From: Bacillota bacterium
GTDB lineage: Bacteria; Bacillota; Clostridia; Christensenellales; Aristaeellaceae
Assembly: GCA_023416585.1 (NCBI GenBank)
Contig: JAEZHM010000091.1
Coordinates: 1 to 64,000 of the forward strand
Direction of reading: 5' to 3'
DNA: 64,000 bases
A program made the position numbers and the translations under genes. The first letter of the stretch is position 1. Each line of letters starts with the position of its first letter. The notes beneath the pieces are model-generated. The model made no database searches. It saw nothing but the letters and a program-made list of their open reading frames with translations, and had not been told where the DNA came from. Shown here in pieces: positions 7,813 to 16,250 of the stretch.

Positions 7813-8385
7813 CTATTTCTGCATTTCTTCCCTTGCAGATTTCGTCTTTGCCACAACCTTTCCGGTGATAAATTTCATAAGGGCAAAGATGGCGATATAG
7901 ATGGGAAAGGAGTATATGCAGCGCCAAGTGATCAGCCTGTACATGCGGATGTATACGGCAAGCGGCTCGCAGGCAAAGGACAAAATTGCGCTGGCTATGG
8001 TGCTGGCCAGCAAGAATGGCAGCCACTTTGGATACTTTTGGTACAGTATGGTTCCGATTACAGGGAGAATGATATAGTCCACCGGCAGGAACAACGCTGT
8101 TTGCGGAATAACATGGATAGGATACTCCCAAAACATATGATCGGATAAACCGATATCCAGTAAGGTAGCCACTACGTTCACCAGCAGACCGAATACGCTC
8201 AATTCCAGCAGCCTCTTTTTATCCGCTACTTTCCACCAGATGATGATGGGGAGGATGATCAGTGCGATGGAGATCCACCATGTCAGAGAGAATATTTCGC
8301 TTTCCCAGTAGTGCTTTTCATACATGTCATGAAGCTGTTCCTTGAGTTTAACAATCTCCTCAAGCAGTTGATCTGTTCCGTTCAT
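7813..8385 (-). CDS. Multi-pass membrane protein, CBO0543-like
   Basis: This 190-residue integral membrane protein has an N-terminal amphipathic helix (about 1-24, acidic and basic) followed by five hydrophobic segments, starting near WWISIALIILPIIIWW and LLELSVFGLLVNVVATLL and ending with a basic tail (KVVAKTKSAREEMQK). The arrangement and the WEYPIHVIP stretch resemble the CBO0543 family of Bacillus and Clostridium membrane proteins, whose function is not known. GGGAG lies seven bases before the ATG. It is a single gene whose stop is 8 bp from that of the MocR regulator on the other strand. Confidence 0.75.
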   Translation of the reverse strand: MNGTDQLLEEIVKLKEQLHDMYEKHYWESEIFSLTWWISIALIILPIIIWWKVADKKRLLELSVFGLLVNVVATLLDIGLSDHMFWEYPIHVIPQTALFLPVDYIILPVIGTILYQKYPKWLPFLLASTIASAILSFACEPLAVYIRMYRLITWRCIYSFPIYIAIFALMKFITGKVVAKTKSAREEMQK

Positions 8386-8402
8386 CTGCCGCTCCCATCA
8401 AA

Positions 8403-8640
8403 CTATGGCCCACAATTCAGGTTGATCGTGCTGTCGCCCAGTGCGCCCTGGCTCCAGAGTATATCTTGCACCTCATCCGGCCGTGTATCCGTACAACTGA
8501 TCAAAAGAACGCCTTCGGAAGGCTGGATGCGCAGCTTTTCCTAGCGCCTGCGATTGACAAACAGCTTGATGACTATGCCTGCCCCGAAACCGAATCCGGT
8601 CCCGATAAGCGCTCATATCACGGGACCTCAGGGGCACGCT
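8403..8640 (-). pseudogene. Decayed general-stress-protein-like gene
   Basis: On the minus strand one frame reads ALIGTGFGFGAGIVIKLF, a stop, then KLRIQPSEGVLLISC and DTRPDEVQDILWSQGALGD before the final stop at 8403. A Gly-rich segment followed by an EGVLLIS...ILWSQGA block resembles the C-terminal half of small general-stress or low-temperature-induced proteins (glycine zipper, then G-x-L-I-S-V...GA). The frame is broken by TAG at 8541-8543 and TGA near 8617, and the N-terminal half is not recoverable, so it is a relic. The family assignment is by recollection of pattern only. Confidence 0.4.
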
Positions 8641-8727
8641 TACATTTGTGCGCTGGCGCCGGGGAGGCTGATTTTAAGAAAAAGCATTACAGGCGATGTG
8701 TGGTTACGGAGCGGGAATAATGTCAAT

Positions 8728-8763
8728 AAAAAAACCGCTCCTGCAAGTAACAGAAACGGTTTT
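8728..8763 (-). terminator. Terminator of the sugar-catabolism operon
   Basis: On the minus strand AAAACCG (from 8763) pairs with CGGTTTT (8731-8737) around a 19-nt loop and runs into TTTTTTTATT. It lies just after the stop of the last operon gene at 8780. Confidence 0.7.
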
Positions 8764-8779
8764 GGGGGGATAAAGAATA

Positions 8780-9649
8780 TTACTGGAAAACGATCTGTTT
8801 TAAATATGCATATCCCGCCTCAATGGCGGTGAGGTTTTCCTCCATGCCCTCGAACTCAAGAGATAAATACCCGTCGTAACCGGCTTTTTTCAATACGGAA
8901 ACGCTCTGAACAATGGGAATGGACCCGTGCCCTGCCACCGTTCCCCGCAGGTAGTTACCACCTCGGGAGCGGAACCAACCCATGCCGGGATCCATTTCCG
9001 TACCGGGCTTTATCAGAAAATCTTTGGCATGAACATGGAAGGCGTATGGCGCTGCTATACCGACAGCATAGGCGCAATCCTGATCCACACAGGCGAAATT
9101 GCCCATATCAACAAGCCAGCCGTAATTCGGGTGGTTTACTGCCAGGATAAGCTCCTCTACCCGCTGGGCATCCTGCATCAAAAAACCGTGGTTTTCCGTG
9201 CACGTGCGGATACTCTTTAACTGGGCGTACTCCGTTACCTCGCGTATGGCTGGTGCGGCAATACGGATCACATCCCTGTAGCTAAAGCACTTTTCGTTCA
9301 GCTTCCAGGCGATGTCGTGGCGCATGAGCTTGGCGCCTAGCAGTGCAGCGATATCCACGCAGCCTTTGAGCCTCGCCACTTCTTTTTGCATGTCGCCCCC
9401 GCTTCCCGAAAGAAAATCCGCAGAAACGGTGTAAGCACAAATATCAAGGCCTATTTTTCTGCAATATTCGCGCAGGGCGGAGGCCAGTTCCTGCACAGCC
9501 GTTTGGTCACGGCCATAACGCAGATCCAGGGGGATGAATTCAATGGCTTCAAAGCCTGTCTTTTTAGCCAGGTCACAAATATCGAAATAGGTGGCCCCTG
9601 TCTTTTCCATATAAGATAAATAACTGTAGCTGGACACAGAAAGGCGCAT
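8780..9649 (-). CDS. Sugar phosphate isomerase/epimerase family protein (TIM barrel)
   Basis: This 289-residue protein of the xylose-isomerase-like (AP endonuclease 2) superfamily has the N-terminal strand RLSVSSYSYLSYM, IEFIPLDLRYG, then metal-ligand regions CTENHGFLM, VDMGNFACVDQD, HVHAKDFLIKP and a C-terminal YLSLEFEG. These His/Glu/Asp sites normally bind a divalent metal for keto-sugar isomerisation or epimerisation, or inosose dehydration. The substrate is unknown. AAAGGAGG precedes the ATG. It is the last of three co-directional genes (gap 18 bp), with the dehydrogenase and the related isomerase upstream, so it probably acts on the ketone made by the dehydrogenase. Confidence 0.85.
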   Translation of the reverse strand: MRLSVSSYSYLSYMEKTGATYFDICDLAKKTGFEAIEFIPLDLRYGRDQTAVQELASALREYCRKIGLDICAYTVSADFLSGSGGDMQKEVARLKGCVDIAALLGAKLMRHDIAWKLNEKCFSYRDVIRIAAPAIREVTEYAQLKSIRTCTENHGFLMQDAQRVEELILAVNHPNYGWLVDMGNFACVDQDCAYAVGIAAPYAFHVHAKDFLIKPGTEMDPGMGWFRSRGGNYLRGTVAGHGSIPIVQSVSVLKKAGYDGYLSLEFEGMEENLTAIEAGYAYLKQIVFQ

Positions 9650-9667
9650 TTTCGTTCCTCCTTTTGA

Positions 9668-10726
9668 TTAAAATTCTACTTCATGGCCTGTTGACGCCGA
9701 TTCATAGATGGCATCCAGTATCTTCATCAGCGTTACGCCGTCCTCTGCGGGGCTTACACAGGCCGTGCCATGTATGACGCAGTCTACAAAATGGGCAATC
9801 TCGTTTTGAAACAGTCCGTCAAAGCTTAAGGAAGTTCGCATAGGCAGCGCTACATCCGCAAGATACCCGTTCATTTCGGTGTAGATCTGAAGGTCAGGCT
9901 CCAACTTGGCTCCGGCTTTTGTTCCGAACAGCTCGATGCGACCTACCGGCTTTGCGATATTCAGGGAAAAGCTGGCCTCTACCGTCACCACCGCGCCGTT
10001 GTCATAGCGGATCATTGCGCTGGCCAGGTCTTCCACATCGCAAATGTCATGGTCTGTTGCGCCAGAGGACCGGTATCCGGGGTCACTTTTTACATTCTTG
10101 CGGTCAAACAGCTTCTGGAAAGTTGCTCCATATACCGATACCGGCTTCGGATTGCCCATCAGGTACCGGGTCAAGTCGATGACATGCACCCCCAGATCGA
10201 TTAACGGACCGCCGCCGGAGCGGGATTTATCGCCGAACCAGCCGCCGGGATTGCCCTTGCGGCGAAGGTAGGTGGCCTTGGCATAATAGATGTCGCCGAA
10301 AGCGCCCTGCCCGATAAAATCCTTCAATATGGCGCAGTCATTGCCGAAGCGGCGTACAAAGCCGATCATGAGCAGCTTTCCGCTTTCCTTGGCGGCACGG
10401 AGCATTGCCTGGGCATCCACGGCGTTGGTAGCCATGGGCTTTTCGCACAACACATGCTTGCCGGCTTTCAGAGCGGCGATTGCCATCGGCGCATGGGCGG
10501 AGTTCCAGGTGCAGACGCTGACGGCTTGCAATTCGGTAAGTTTAAGCATATCTTCGGCTTTTGTATAAAGGCGGGAAACTTGAAACTCTTCGCCCCGCTT
10601 TTTGAGAAGCTCTTCGTCCAGGTCGCACAGCGCGTAAAGCTCTACTTCTGGGTGTTTCTTGTATGCGTTCAAATGTTCCATAGAAATGGAGCCGGTGCCG
10701 ATAACACCAACCTTCAATTTTTCCAT
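9668..10726 (-). CDS. Gfo/Idh/MocA family NAD(P)-dependent oxidoreductase
   Basis: This 352-residue protein has an N-terminal Rossmann fold (KVGVIGTGSISMEHLNAY, with the GxGxxx dinucleotide loop), the family motif CEKPMATNA near residue 95, and the substrate-binding region around GGGPLIDLGVHVIDLTRYL, where Asp and His catalytic residues are expected. The family oxidises sugars, polyols or inositols with NAD(P). It sits between two TIM-barrel isomerases, which suggests a pathway of oxidation plus isomerisation or dehydration like inositol or sugar-acid catabolism, but the substrate cannot be named. GAAGGAG lies before the ATG; the gaps are 12 and 18 bp. Confidence 0.92.
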   Translation of the reverse strand: MEKLKVGVIGTGSISMEHLNAYKKHPEVELYALCDLDEELLKKRGEEFQVSRLYTKAEDMLKLTELQAVSVCTWNSAHAPMAIAALKAGKHVLCEKPMATNAVDAQAMLRAAKESGKLLMIGFVRRFGNDCAILKDFIGQGAFGDIYYAKATYLRRKGNPGGWFGDKSRSGGGPLIDLGVHVIDLTRYLMGNPKPVSVYGATFQKLFDRKNVKSDPGYRSSGATDHDICDVEDLASAMIRYDNGAVVTVEASFSLNIAKPVGRIELFGTKAGAKLEPDLQIYTEMNGYLADVALPMRTSLSFDGLFQNEIAHFVDCVIHGTACVSPAEDGVTLMKILDAIYESASTGHEVEF

Positions 10727-10738
10727 TGTATTTCTCCT

Positions 10739-11581
10739 TCAGGCCATGATGCCTTTCAAAAATTCCACTGCGCCGGCAATGTCTCCGTATGGGTCTTCGC
10801 CTACTTCACGCTCAATGGTGAGGAAGCCATGGTAGCCAATCTCTTCCAAGGCCTTCAGCCAGCCGGGGAAGTCTACATGGCCGCGCCCCAGTGGCAGCTC
10901 TTCGAACGAGGGAGAGGTAACGATGGGGGATTCTACCACTTGGTAGACCTCTTCTGGATTGCGGTAATAGTGGCGTACCCCATCCTTGGCATGAGTATGG
11001 ACAATATACTCCTTCAGGGTGTGCACTGCCTTGACAGGATCATCTCCCGTGACCATGACAAGATTGGCCGGGTCAAAGTTCACCGACACGCCTTTGGAAT
11101 GGAGGCTGTCCAGAAAGCGCTTCAGTGTGGCTGATGTTTCGGGGCCTGTTTCCACGGCGAAATGGGCATGCATGCTGTCGGCATAGCGGCTCAGTTCCCC
11201 GCAAGCTTCCTGCATGATACGAAAGCGGGGGTGGTTTTCATCTTCCGGAACTACGCCGATGTGGGTGGTGACAACATCGGTATCAAGGTCTTTCGCCAGA
11301 TCCAGGATGCGCTTGGACGCTTCAATGAGGCTTGGATTTTCTTCCGTTCTATGAAAACCTTGCCCCAGATCGCCGCATAATGCGCTGATTACAAGACCGC
11401 AGTCGTTAACGCGCTGTTTGAACTCCCGGCGTTTTGCCTGCGTCATGGCTTCCGGCGACAGTTCGCCCCTTGTGGCATATACCTGTATGCCCTGCACCTT
11501 AAGCTGTGCGGCCAGCTTCAACGCCTCCGGGATGGGTTTCATAAAAGAATCAAGCATTACACCGATTGGAAAACGTGCCAT
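10739..11581 (-). CDS. Sugar phosphate isomerase/epimerase family protein (TIM barrel)
   Basis: This 280-residue protein is the first gene of the operon. The ATG at 11581 (MARFPIGVMLDSF) follows AAAGGAGG by seven bases; the frame stays open 14 codons further upstream without a ribosome site. Superfamily signatures are VVTTHIGVVP, FAVETGPETS, VNFDPANLVM, IVHTHAKDGVRHYY and a C-terminal FLTIEREVGEDP, giving the usual metal ligands. It is distinct from the 9649 gene but shares the fold. No transporter lies next to the operon. Confidence 0.85.
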   Translation of the reverse strand: MARFPIGVMLDSFMKPIPEALKLAAQLKVQGIQVYATRGELSPEAMTQAKRREFKQRVNDCGLVISALCGDLGQGFHRTEENPSLIEASKRILDLAKDLDTDVVTTHIGVVPEDENHPRFRIMQEACGELSRYADSMHAHFAVETGPETSATLKRFLDSLHSKGVSVNFDPANLVMVTGDDPVKAVHTLKEYIVHTHAKDGVRHYYRNPEEVYQVVESPIVTSPSFEELPLGRGHVDFPGWLKALEEIGYHGFLTIEREVGEDPYGDIAGAVEFLKGIMA

Positions 11582-11677
11582 GATTTTTCCTCCTTTATTA
11601 ATTCGTTCGTTTGGCGCCTGCATGAATATGATACATGTGGTCTTATATGCGTTGCCGGAGCTTTATCTTTCCACAAT

Positions 11678-11706
11678 ACAATAACAGTGTGGTACCAACC
11701 TGTCAA
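11678..11706 (-). promoter_or_regulatory. Sigma-A promoter of the sugar-catabolism operon
   Basis: On the minus strand TTGACA (11701-11706), a 17-base spacer and TATTGT (11678-11683) lie about 95 bp before the first gene. The spacer carries GGTACC, which could be part of an operator. Confidence 0.65.
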
Positions 11707-11799
11707 GCGTATGGAAGGGGCTTTGTAAAATCTTTCTACCATGTTTGCAATGTGCGAATGCAAGTAGAAATAGAAAGGATCGATGCGGGATAGCCGGCG

Positions 11800-11828
11800 T
11801 TGTTGTGTATGCCGTATTATGGTACAAT
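11800..11828 (+). promoter_or_regulatory. Sigma-A promoter of the HAD phosphatase gene
   Basis: TTGTTG (11800-11805), 17 bases, then TACAAT (11823-11828), about 65 bp before the start codon. Confidence 0.5.
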
Positions 11829-11893
11829 AATCAATATATGCAATTTATGGATTGAAATGAAGAAGGCGGCGCGTTTCATTGGAAGGAGCGACT

Positions 11894-12751
11894 ATGGATA
11901 CAAACAGGCCCGTTATTGCGCTGATGTATGATTTTGATAACACACTTTGCACCACCGATATGCAAAACTATTCTTTTATCCCGGGACTTGGCATGGACCC
12001 GGACACATTTTGGAACATGTCTCACCGCATGGCTGAAGAAAAGAAGATGGATAAGATCCTAGCCTATATGTACCTAATGGTGAAAAAGGCTGAGGAAAAA
12101 CAAAAATCCATCCGCCGGGAGGATCTGGTGGCGCTGGGGAAGGATGTTCAATTGTTCCCCGGTGTTTTGGAATGGTTTGACAGGATCAACGCTTATGGGG
12201 AGGCCCATGGCGCTGTCATACAGCATTACATCATATCCTCCGGACTGAAGGAAATCATTGAAGGTTCAGTTGTCGCAAAGCACTTCAGGGAAATATATGC
12301 CTGCGCCTTCCACTACGATGATTTCGGCGTGGCGGATTGGCCTGCCGTTACGGTGAATTATACGACAAAGACACAGTTCCTGTTCCGCATAAACAAGGGC
12401 ATCCTTTTAATGTCGGAAGATGTGGAGCTTAACAAGTACATACCGGAGGATGACCGTCCCGTTCCGTTTCGAAACATGATTTACTTTGGCGACGGACTGA
12501 CGGATGTGCCTTGCATGAAACTTACCAAAACAAACGGAGGCAAATCTATTGCTGTCTATACCCAAAGAGGGAAAGTGGAGAATTTGTTATTAAACCAGCG
12601 GGTAGACTTCATAGCATCCGCGGACTATACTCAGGGCAGTGAGCTGGACGGGTTGGTAAAAGCTATTATCGCCCATATGTGCTGCGGGGATGCACTGGCA
12701 CGCAAAAGCAGCGGCCAGGTCAAGTTGGCCGTGGATAACAGCAAGGTCTGA
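11894..12751 (+). CDS. HAD superfamily phosphatase, PSP-like
   Basis: This 285-residue protein has HAD motif I as LMYDFDNTLCTTDM at the N-terminus, motif II as YIISSGLKEI near residue 120, and motif IV as IYFGDGLTDVPCMKL near 200. Between motifs I and II lies a helical cap (TFWNMSHRMAEEKKMDK) like that of phosphoserine-phosphatase-type members. It is probably a cytoplasmic phosphatase of unknown substrate. The ATG at 11894 follows GGAAGGAG by five bases. It is monocistronic. The stop is followed by a 660-bp non-coding stretch before the flagellar operon. Confidence 0.85.
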   Translation: MDTNRPVIALMYDFDNTLCTTDMQNYSFIPGLGMDPDTFWNMSHRMAEEKKMDKILAYMYLMVKKAEEKQKSIRREDLVALGKDVQLFPGVLEWFDRINAYGEAHGAVIQHYIISSGLKEIIEGSVVAKHFREIYACAFHYDDFGVADWPAVTVNYTTKTQFLFRINKGILLMSEDVELNKYIPEDDRPVPFRNMIYFGDGLTDVPCMKLTKTNGGKSIAVYTQRGKVENLLLNQRVDFIASADYTQGSELDGLVKAIIAHMCCGDALARKSSGQVKLAVDNSKV

Positions 12752-13096
12752 CTTTTCCACGTATTCCGGTCAGAGGGCAAAAAATTATACTGGCTGTATT
12801 CTTTCATACTATCAATTTAGAGTGGAAACACTTTTCCACTCGTTTTGATTTATGTAGTGATCTGGTAAAATCTGGAAAAAAGTCACGCGAAATATGTGGT
12901 CCCGGGTGTCGAATATTGGAGTTTATGAGATACCATTTTTTCATACAATAACAAAATATGTCAAATACTGGGATTTAGTCAATAGACCAAACCACTAGGT
13001 GTTGCTATGAGATGACGTTAAAACACCATATATCGGCGAAAATTTAAGATAGTTTAACGAGTTTTAAAAAAAAGATGAATTTTGACGGAAAACGTC
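12752..13096. other. AT-rich intergenic region before the flagellar promoter
   Basis: No gene is visible. The sequence is markedly richer in A/T than its neighbours, consistent with a regulatory upstream region of the flagellar operon. It contains TGTCGAA at 12907-12913, which equals the core of a Spo0A box but may be chance. I see no clear terminator for the HAD gene. Confidence 0.4.
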
Positions 13097-13124
13097 TTGA
13101 CAGTAATTTGCCACATGCTATACT
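13097..13124 (+). promoter_or_regulatory. Sigma-A promoter of the flagellar operon
   Basis: TTGACA (13097-13102) and TATACT (13119-13124) are 16 bases apart. Transcription would begin near 13131, leaving a leader of about 280 nt that contains the riboswitch before flgB. Confidence 0.8.
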
Positions 13125-13181
13125 TATTACGGATGTAAATAGACTCACTCTGATTCATCTGACGGTGGTTCTCTTACGGGA

Positions 13182-13205
13182 GGTGAGGCCAAGAAAAGGC
13201 GCACC
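13182..13205 (+). promoter_or_regulatory. Leader hairpin upstream of the riboswitch
   Basis: GGTG-A-GGCC pairs with GGC-G-CACC around AAGAAAA. It lies in the flgB leader between the promoter and the c-di-GMP aptamer. It has no T-run, so it is not an ordinary terminator. Confidence 0.4.
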
Positions 13206-13249
13206 CAAAATTTACCTGATCCAATAATCATGAATGAAATAAATATCGA

Positions 13250-13330
13250 ACGAAATGGCAAACTTACCGAATGAAAAGGTAAGGACGCAAAACTATAGGG
13301 TCTGAAATGACAGCCAGTTGCCGAAAAGGT
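13250..13330 (+). promoter_or_regulatory. Cyclic-di-GMP class I (GEMM) riboswitch
   Basis: The aptamer core runs 13257-13322. GGCAAAC starts the P1 strand, CTTACC and GGTAAGG form the first arm with a GAAA-type cap, GGACGCAAA is the invariant junction, GGGTCTGAAATGACAGCC forms the second arm, and GTTGCC closes P1. These are the hallmark GEMM-I positions. A T6 run (13331-13336) follows, and flgB starts 80 nt later. In Clostridioides difficile a class I riboswitch in the same position turns the flgB operon off when c-di-GMP is high. Here the on/off direction is inferred by analogy, because the downstream expression platform (only a weak TGCC/GGTA stem before the T-run) is unclear. Confidence 0.92.
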
Positions 13331-13412
13331 ATTTTTTGTTGCGCAAAATTTAGTAAATATTGCTAAAATCTAACAATATATTTCAAAATAATGTAAAATG
13401 GGAGGGATTCGT

Positions 13413-13802
13413 GTGAGCAGTGTAATGAACAATACGAGCATGAAGCTTCTGGAAAAGAGCTTGGATGCCGTATGGCTCAGGCAGCAGGTGATCGCCAATA
13501 ACATCGCAAACGCTGCCACACCAGGCTACAAAAGCCAGCACCTGGAGTTTGAGGAGCTGCTGGAGAAGCAGATTCAAAAGGCCGGGGCAGACGAGAAGGA
13601 CGTACAAAATGCCGTTGAAAAAGTAGAGCCCAGGCTTATACGTGACGAGAATACCACTACCCAGGAAGACGGGAACAATGTGGATCTTGATTACGAGAAT
13701 ATTGAAATGGCCAGGGCGCAGATGCAGTACAGCTATTTGACAAGTTCGCTCAACTCGCAAATCAATAGGCTCAAATATGTAATCACGGAAGGGCGTGGAT
13801 GA
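13413..13802 (+). CDS. flgB: Flagellar basal-body rod protein FlgB
   Basis: This 129-residue proximal rod subunit has the conserved rod-family N-terminus (LEKSLDAVWLRQQVIANNIA, then NAATPGYKSQ) and a C-terminal helix ending ITEGRG. It is exported by the flagellar type III system and sits just outside the MS ring. The GTG at 13413 lies six bases after GGGAGGG. The in-frame ATG at 13398 would put the ribosome site inside the gene. It is the first gene of the operon, controlled by the riboswitch leader. The stop overlaps flgC. Confidence 0.95.
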   Translation: MSSVMNNTSMKLLEKSLDAVWLRQQVIANNIANAATPGYKSQHLEFEELLEKQIQKAGADEKDVQNAVEKVEPRLIRDENTTTQEDGNNVDLDYENIEMARAQMQYSYLTSSLNSQINRLKYVITEGRG

Positions 13803-14263
13803 GCATGGCATTCCTGGATTCATTGAATATCAGCGGTTCAGGCTTGACCGCGCAAAAACTGCGCATGCAGGTTGTGGCGCAGAACCTTGCAAACGCTCAG
13901 ACTACCAGAACCGAAAACGGCGGGCCCTATAGGCGGAAGCTGGTGGTGCTTTCGGAAAGAAACGACCCGGGCGCCTTTTCTACTGCGCTGAATGCTTCCA
14001 TCGGCGGGGCCTCCCTCGGAGGGGGGGAATCCATGAGGGGGGTTGAGGCAACCGCCATCGTGGACGACGCGGACGATTTCAAGATGGAATATGATCCGGC
14101 TCATCCAGACGCAGACGCAAACGGTTATGTGCGGCTGCCAAATGTAAACACAGTGGAAGAAATGGTGGACATCATGTCAGCTTCCAGATTGTATGAAGCT
14201 AATGTAACGGCGTTCAACGCCATGAAGGAAATGGCCGCCAAGGCACTTGAAATCGGAAAGTAA
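13799..14263 (+). CDS. flgC: Flagellar basal-body rod protein FlgC
   Basis: This 154-residue rod subunit follows flgB with a 4-bp overlap. The N-terminus has LNISGSGLTAQKLRMQVVAQ and NLANAQTTRTENGGPYRRK, the FlgC version of the rod ANNxANxxT motif followed by the G-x-PYRR signature. Near the C-terminus VNTVEEMVDIMSASRLYEAN and AFNAMKEMAAKALEIGK are the FlgC-typical helix. It polymerises above FlgB in the proximal rod. It is secreted without a cleaved signal. Confidence 0.96.
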   Translation: MSMAFLDSLNISGSGLTAQKLRMQVVAQNLANAQTTRTENGGPYRRKLVVLSERNDPGAFSTALNASIGGASLGGGESMRGVEATAIVDDADDFKMEYDPAHPDADANGYVRLPNVNTVEEMVDIMSASRLYEANVTAFNAMKEMAAKALEIGK

Positions 14264-14311
14264 TCATAAACCTGCACGTGAGAATAGTACAAAAGAAACG
14301 GGGAATCAGGT

Positions 14312-14614
14312 ATGTCCATTGAGTCGGTCAAACTTGCGCAATACATTGCAAATTTGCAAAAGCCATCAGGCACCGCTTCTTTATCGGAAACTGTTGCACC
14401 TTTCGAGAGCTATTTGAAGGACGCTGTGCAGCAGACATTACAGACGGATGCGGCCACCAAGCTGGATGTAATCGACCTGACGACGGGCAGCAGCGAATCA
14501 CCCCATAATATCACCATCAACGCGGCCAAGGCCGACCTGGCGGTGCAAATGTTGGTTTCAGTCAGAAACAAGGCGATGGATGCCTATAACGAGATCATGC
14601 GCATCACACTCTAA
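14312..14614 (+). CDS. fliE: Flagellar hook-basal body complex protein FliE
   Basis: This 100-residue protein links the MS ring to the rod. The C-terminus VQMLVSVRNKAMDAYNEIM is the FliE signature helix. The central region around ESYLKDAVQQTLQTD is typical of the family's variable part. The position between flgC and fliF is the standard Gram-positive order. The ribosome site is weak. Confidence 0.94.
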   Translation: MSIESVKLAQYIANLQKPSGTASLSETVAPFESYLKDAVQQTLQTDAATKLDVIDLTTGSSESPHNITINAAKADLAVQMLVSVRNKAMDAYNEIMRITL

Positions 14615-14666
14615 ACCTGGCAGGCCACGATGCTACGAAAGAAAAATTAACTGATTAGAGGTAAGC

Positions 14667-16250
14667 ATGGACCTTTCTATCTCAAACCTCTTCCAGAGCA
14701 TAAAAGGGTACATGACAAAGCTGAGCCGCGGAAAGAAAATTGGGCTCGCAGCTTTGTTTGTTGCTGTTCTGGCGGGAGCGATTATACTGTCCAATGTGCT
14801 GGACAGCGCCGGCTATACGGTGCTTTACCGCGGCTTGTCGGCTTCCGAAGGCGTTGAGATTGTAAATCTGCTGGACAATATGGGCACTGCCTACAGGCTT
14901 CAAACGGATGGTACCATCCTGGTTCCAAAATCCAGCGAGGCCATGCTCAAAATGCAATTGGCAGCGGAAGGATTTCCTAAAAGCACACTGGGCTACGACG
15001 TTTTTACAAATCAATCCGCCCTGATGACAACTGATTACGAAAAAAGGCAGTATTTGATTTTTCAGCTTCAGGATAGGCTTCAAGAATCGTTAAAGACGCT
15101 GGTAGGCGTAAAGAACGCCATCGTGACTTTGAATGTTCCTGAAGAAAACTCCTTTGTATTGAAGGCCGACAAGCCACAGGCGTCGGCCTCTGTAGTTCTT
15201 GATCTATATTCGTATACCAGCCTTTCCAGTAAGCAGATCAGGGGGATCGAAGCGCTGGTGTCCAGGAGTGTTCCCGGGCTTCAAAGCGAAAACGTAACCA
15301 TAGTCGACAGCACCGGCGTGATGCTCAATGAAAATACGGAGGAACTGAGCGGGCAGGCCCTTACCCAGATTGACGCCATCAGCAAGATCAACGATTATTA
15401 CAAGAAAAAGATCACAAGTTTTTTGGAGCCGGTATTCGGCAAGGACGGCATGAGCGTGGCGGTGAACGTGCAGGTGGATTTCCAGCAGCGAACCACCGAA
15501 AAGACCACCTATGCTCCCGTGGTGGGTGACAGCGGTATCCTGTCCAAGGAGGAGTATGACCGTCAAAGCCTCAACGGCGGCACTGTGCAGAATATTGCCG
15601 CAGGAACGGATGCCAATACGGGAACGCCCACTTATGTTCAGAGCACGAACGGGCCAAACAATCAAAGCGCCAGCGTGAGCGGAAGCAATGAATATCTTGT
15701 TAACAAGCTCATTGAGGGCATTGAGGATAATGGCGGGCGGATCACAGACATGACGGTGGCCGTAATGGTCAACAGCAGCTACCTGTCCGATGATCTGGTG
15801 GAAAAGTACAAGGAAATGGTGGCTTACGGGGTAGGCATTCCTGTTGAGAAGGTTGTCATTACCAAGGCGGAGTTCACGCCTAAAGAGCCGCCTGCCCTTC
15901 CCCAGCAGACTTCGAACTTGGACGGCCTCATCATCGCCATTGCGGGCTTCTTTGTCCTTCTGCTTGCCCTGGCAGTGTACTTTACACTGCGCGCAGGCCG
16001 CAAAAAGAAGGGGAATATGCAGCACGCGCAGCAGGGAAAGGGACAGCAAGGGCAGCAGCGGCAGCCGGGTAGGCGGCCTAATCAGGAAGCGGCTGCGCAA
16101 GCTGACAAGACGGATGTTCCCGGCGAGATCGTATTGACCGAGACGAGGGAACAGGGTATCAAGCGTCAGGTAAAGGAATTTGCTTCGGTCAATCCTGAGA
16201 TTGTGGCACAGTTGCTTAGAACATGGATGAAGGAGGACGAAGCAAAGTGA
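14667..16250 (+). CDS. fliF: Flagellar MS-ring protein FliF
   Basis: This 527-residue membrane-ring protein has transmembrane helix one near residues 25-45 (LAALFVAVLAGAIILS). The periplasmic-side ring domain begins YTVLYRGLSASEGVEIVNLL and includes the YafK/FliF beta motif VTLNVPEENSFVLK. Transmembrane helix two is near residue 420 (LIIAIAGFFVLLLALAVYF). A Gln-rich basic linker (GKGQQGQQRQPGRRPNQ) follows, then the C-terminal FliG-binding tail (EFASVNPEIVAQLLRTWM). The end overlaps the fliG start. It is the platform on which rod, export gate and C-ring assemble. Confidence 0.97.
   Translation: MDLSISNLFQSIKGYMTKLSRGKKIGLAALFVAVLAGAIILSNVLDSAGYTVLYRGLSASEGVEIVNLLDNMGTAYRLQTDGTILVPKSSEAMLKMQLAAEGFPKSTLGYDVFTNQSALMTTDYEKRQYLIFQLQDRLQESLKTLVGVKNAIVTLNVPEENSFVLKADKPQASASVVLDLYSYTSLSSKQIRGIEALVSRSVPGLQSENVTIVDSTGVMLNENTEELSGQALTQIDAISKINDYYKKKITSFLEPVFGKDGMSVAVNVQVDFQQRTTEKTTYAPVVGDSGILSKEEYDRQSLNGGTVQNIAAGTDANTGTPTYVQSTNGPNNQSASVSGSNEYLVNKLIEGIEDNGGRITDMTVAVMVNSSYLSDDLVEKYKEMVAYGVGIPVEKVVITKAEFTPKEPPALPQQTSNLDGLIIAIAGFFVLLLALAVYFTLRAGRKKKGNMQHAQQGKGQQGQQRQPGRRPNQEAAAQADKTDVPGEIVLTETREQGIKRQVKEFASVNPEIVAQLLRTWMKEDEAK

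Noticed and set aside
12907..12913. TGTCGAA, core of a Spo0A box, upstream of the flagellar operon
   Set aside because: A 7-base match without flanking consensus or repeats is expected by chance in an AT-rich region.
13230..13274. A 14-codon ATG frame overlapping the c-di-GMP riboswitch, possible leader peptide
   Set aside because: There is no ribosome site upstream, and the bases are explained by the conserved aptamer.
15204..16100. A 298-codon minus-strand frame opposite fliF
   Set aside because: It is antisense to a well-supported flagellar gene and has no recognisable domain or start site.
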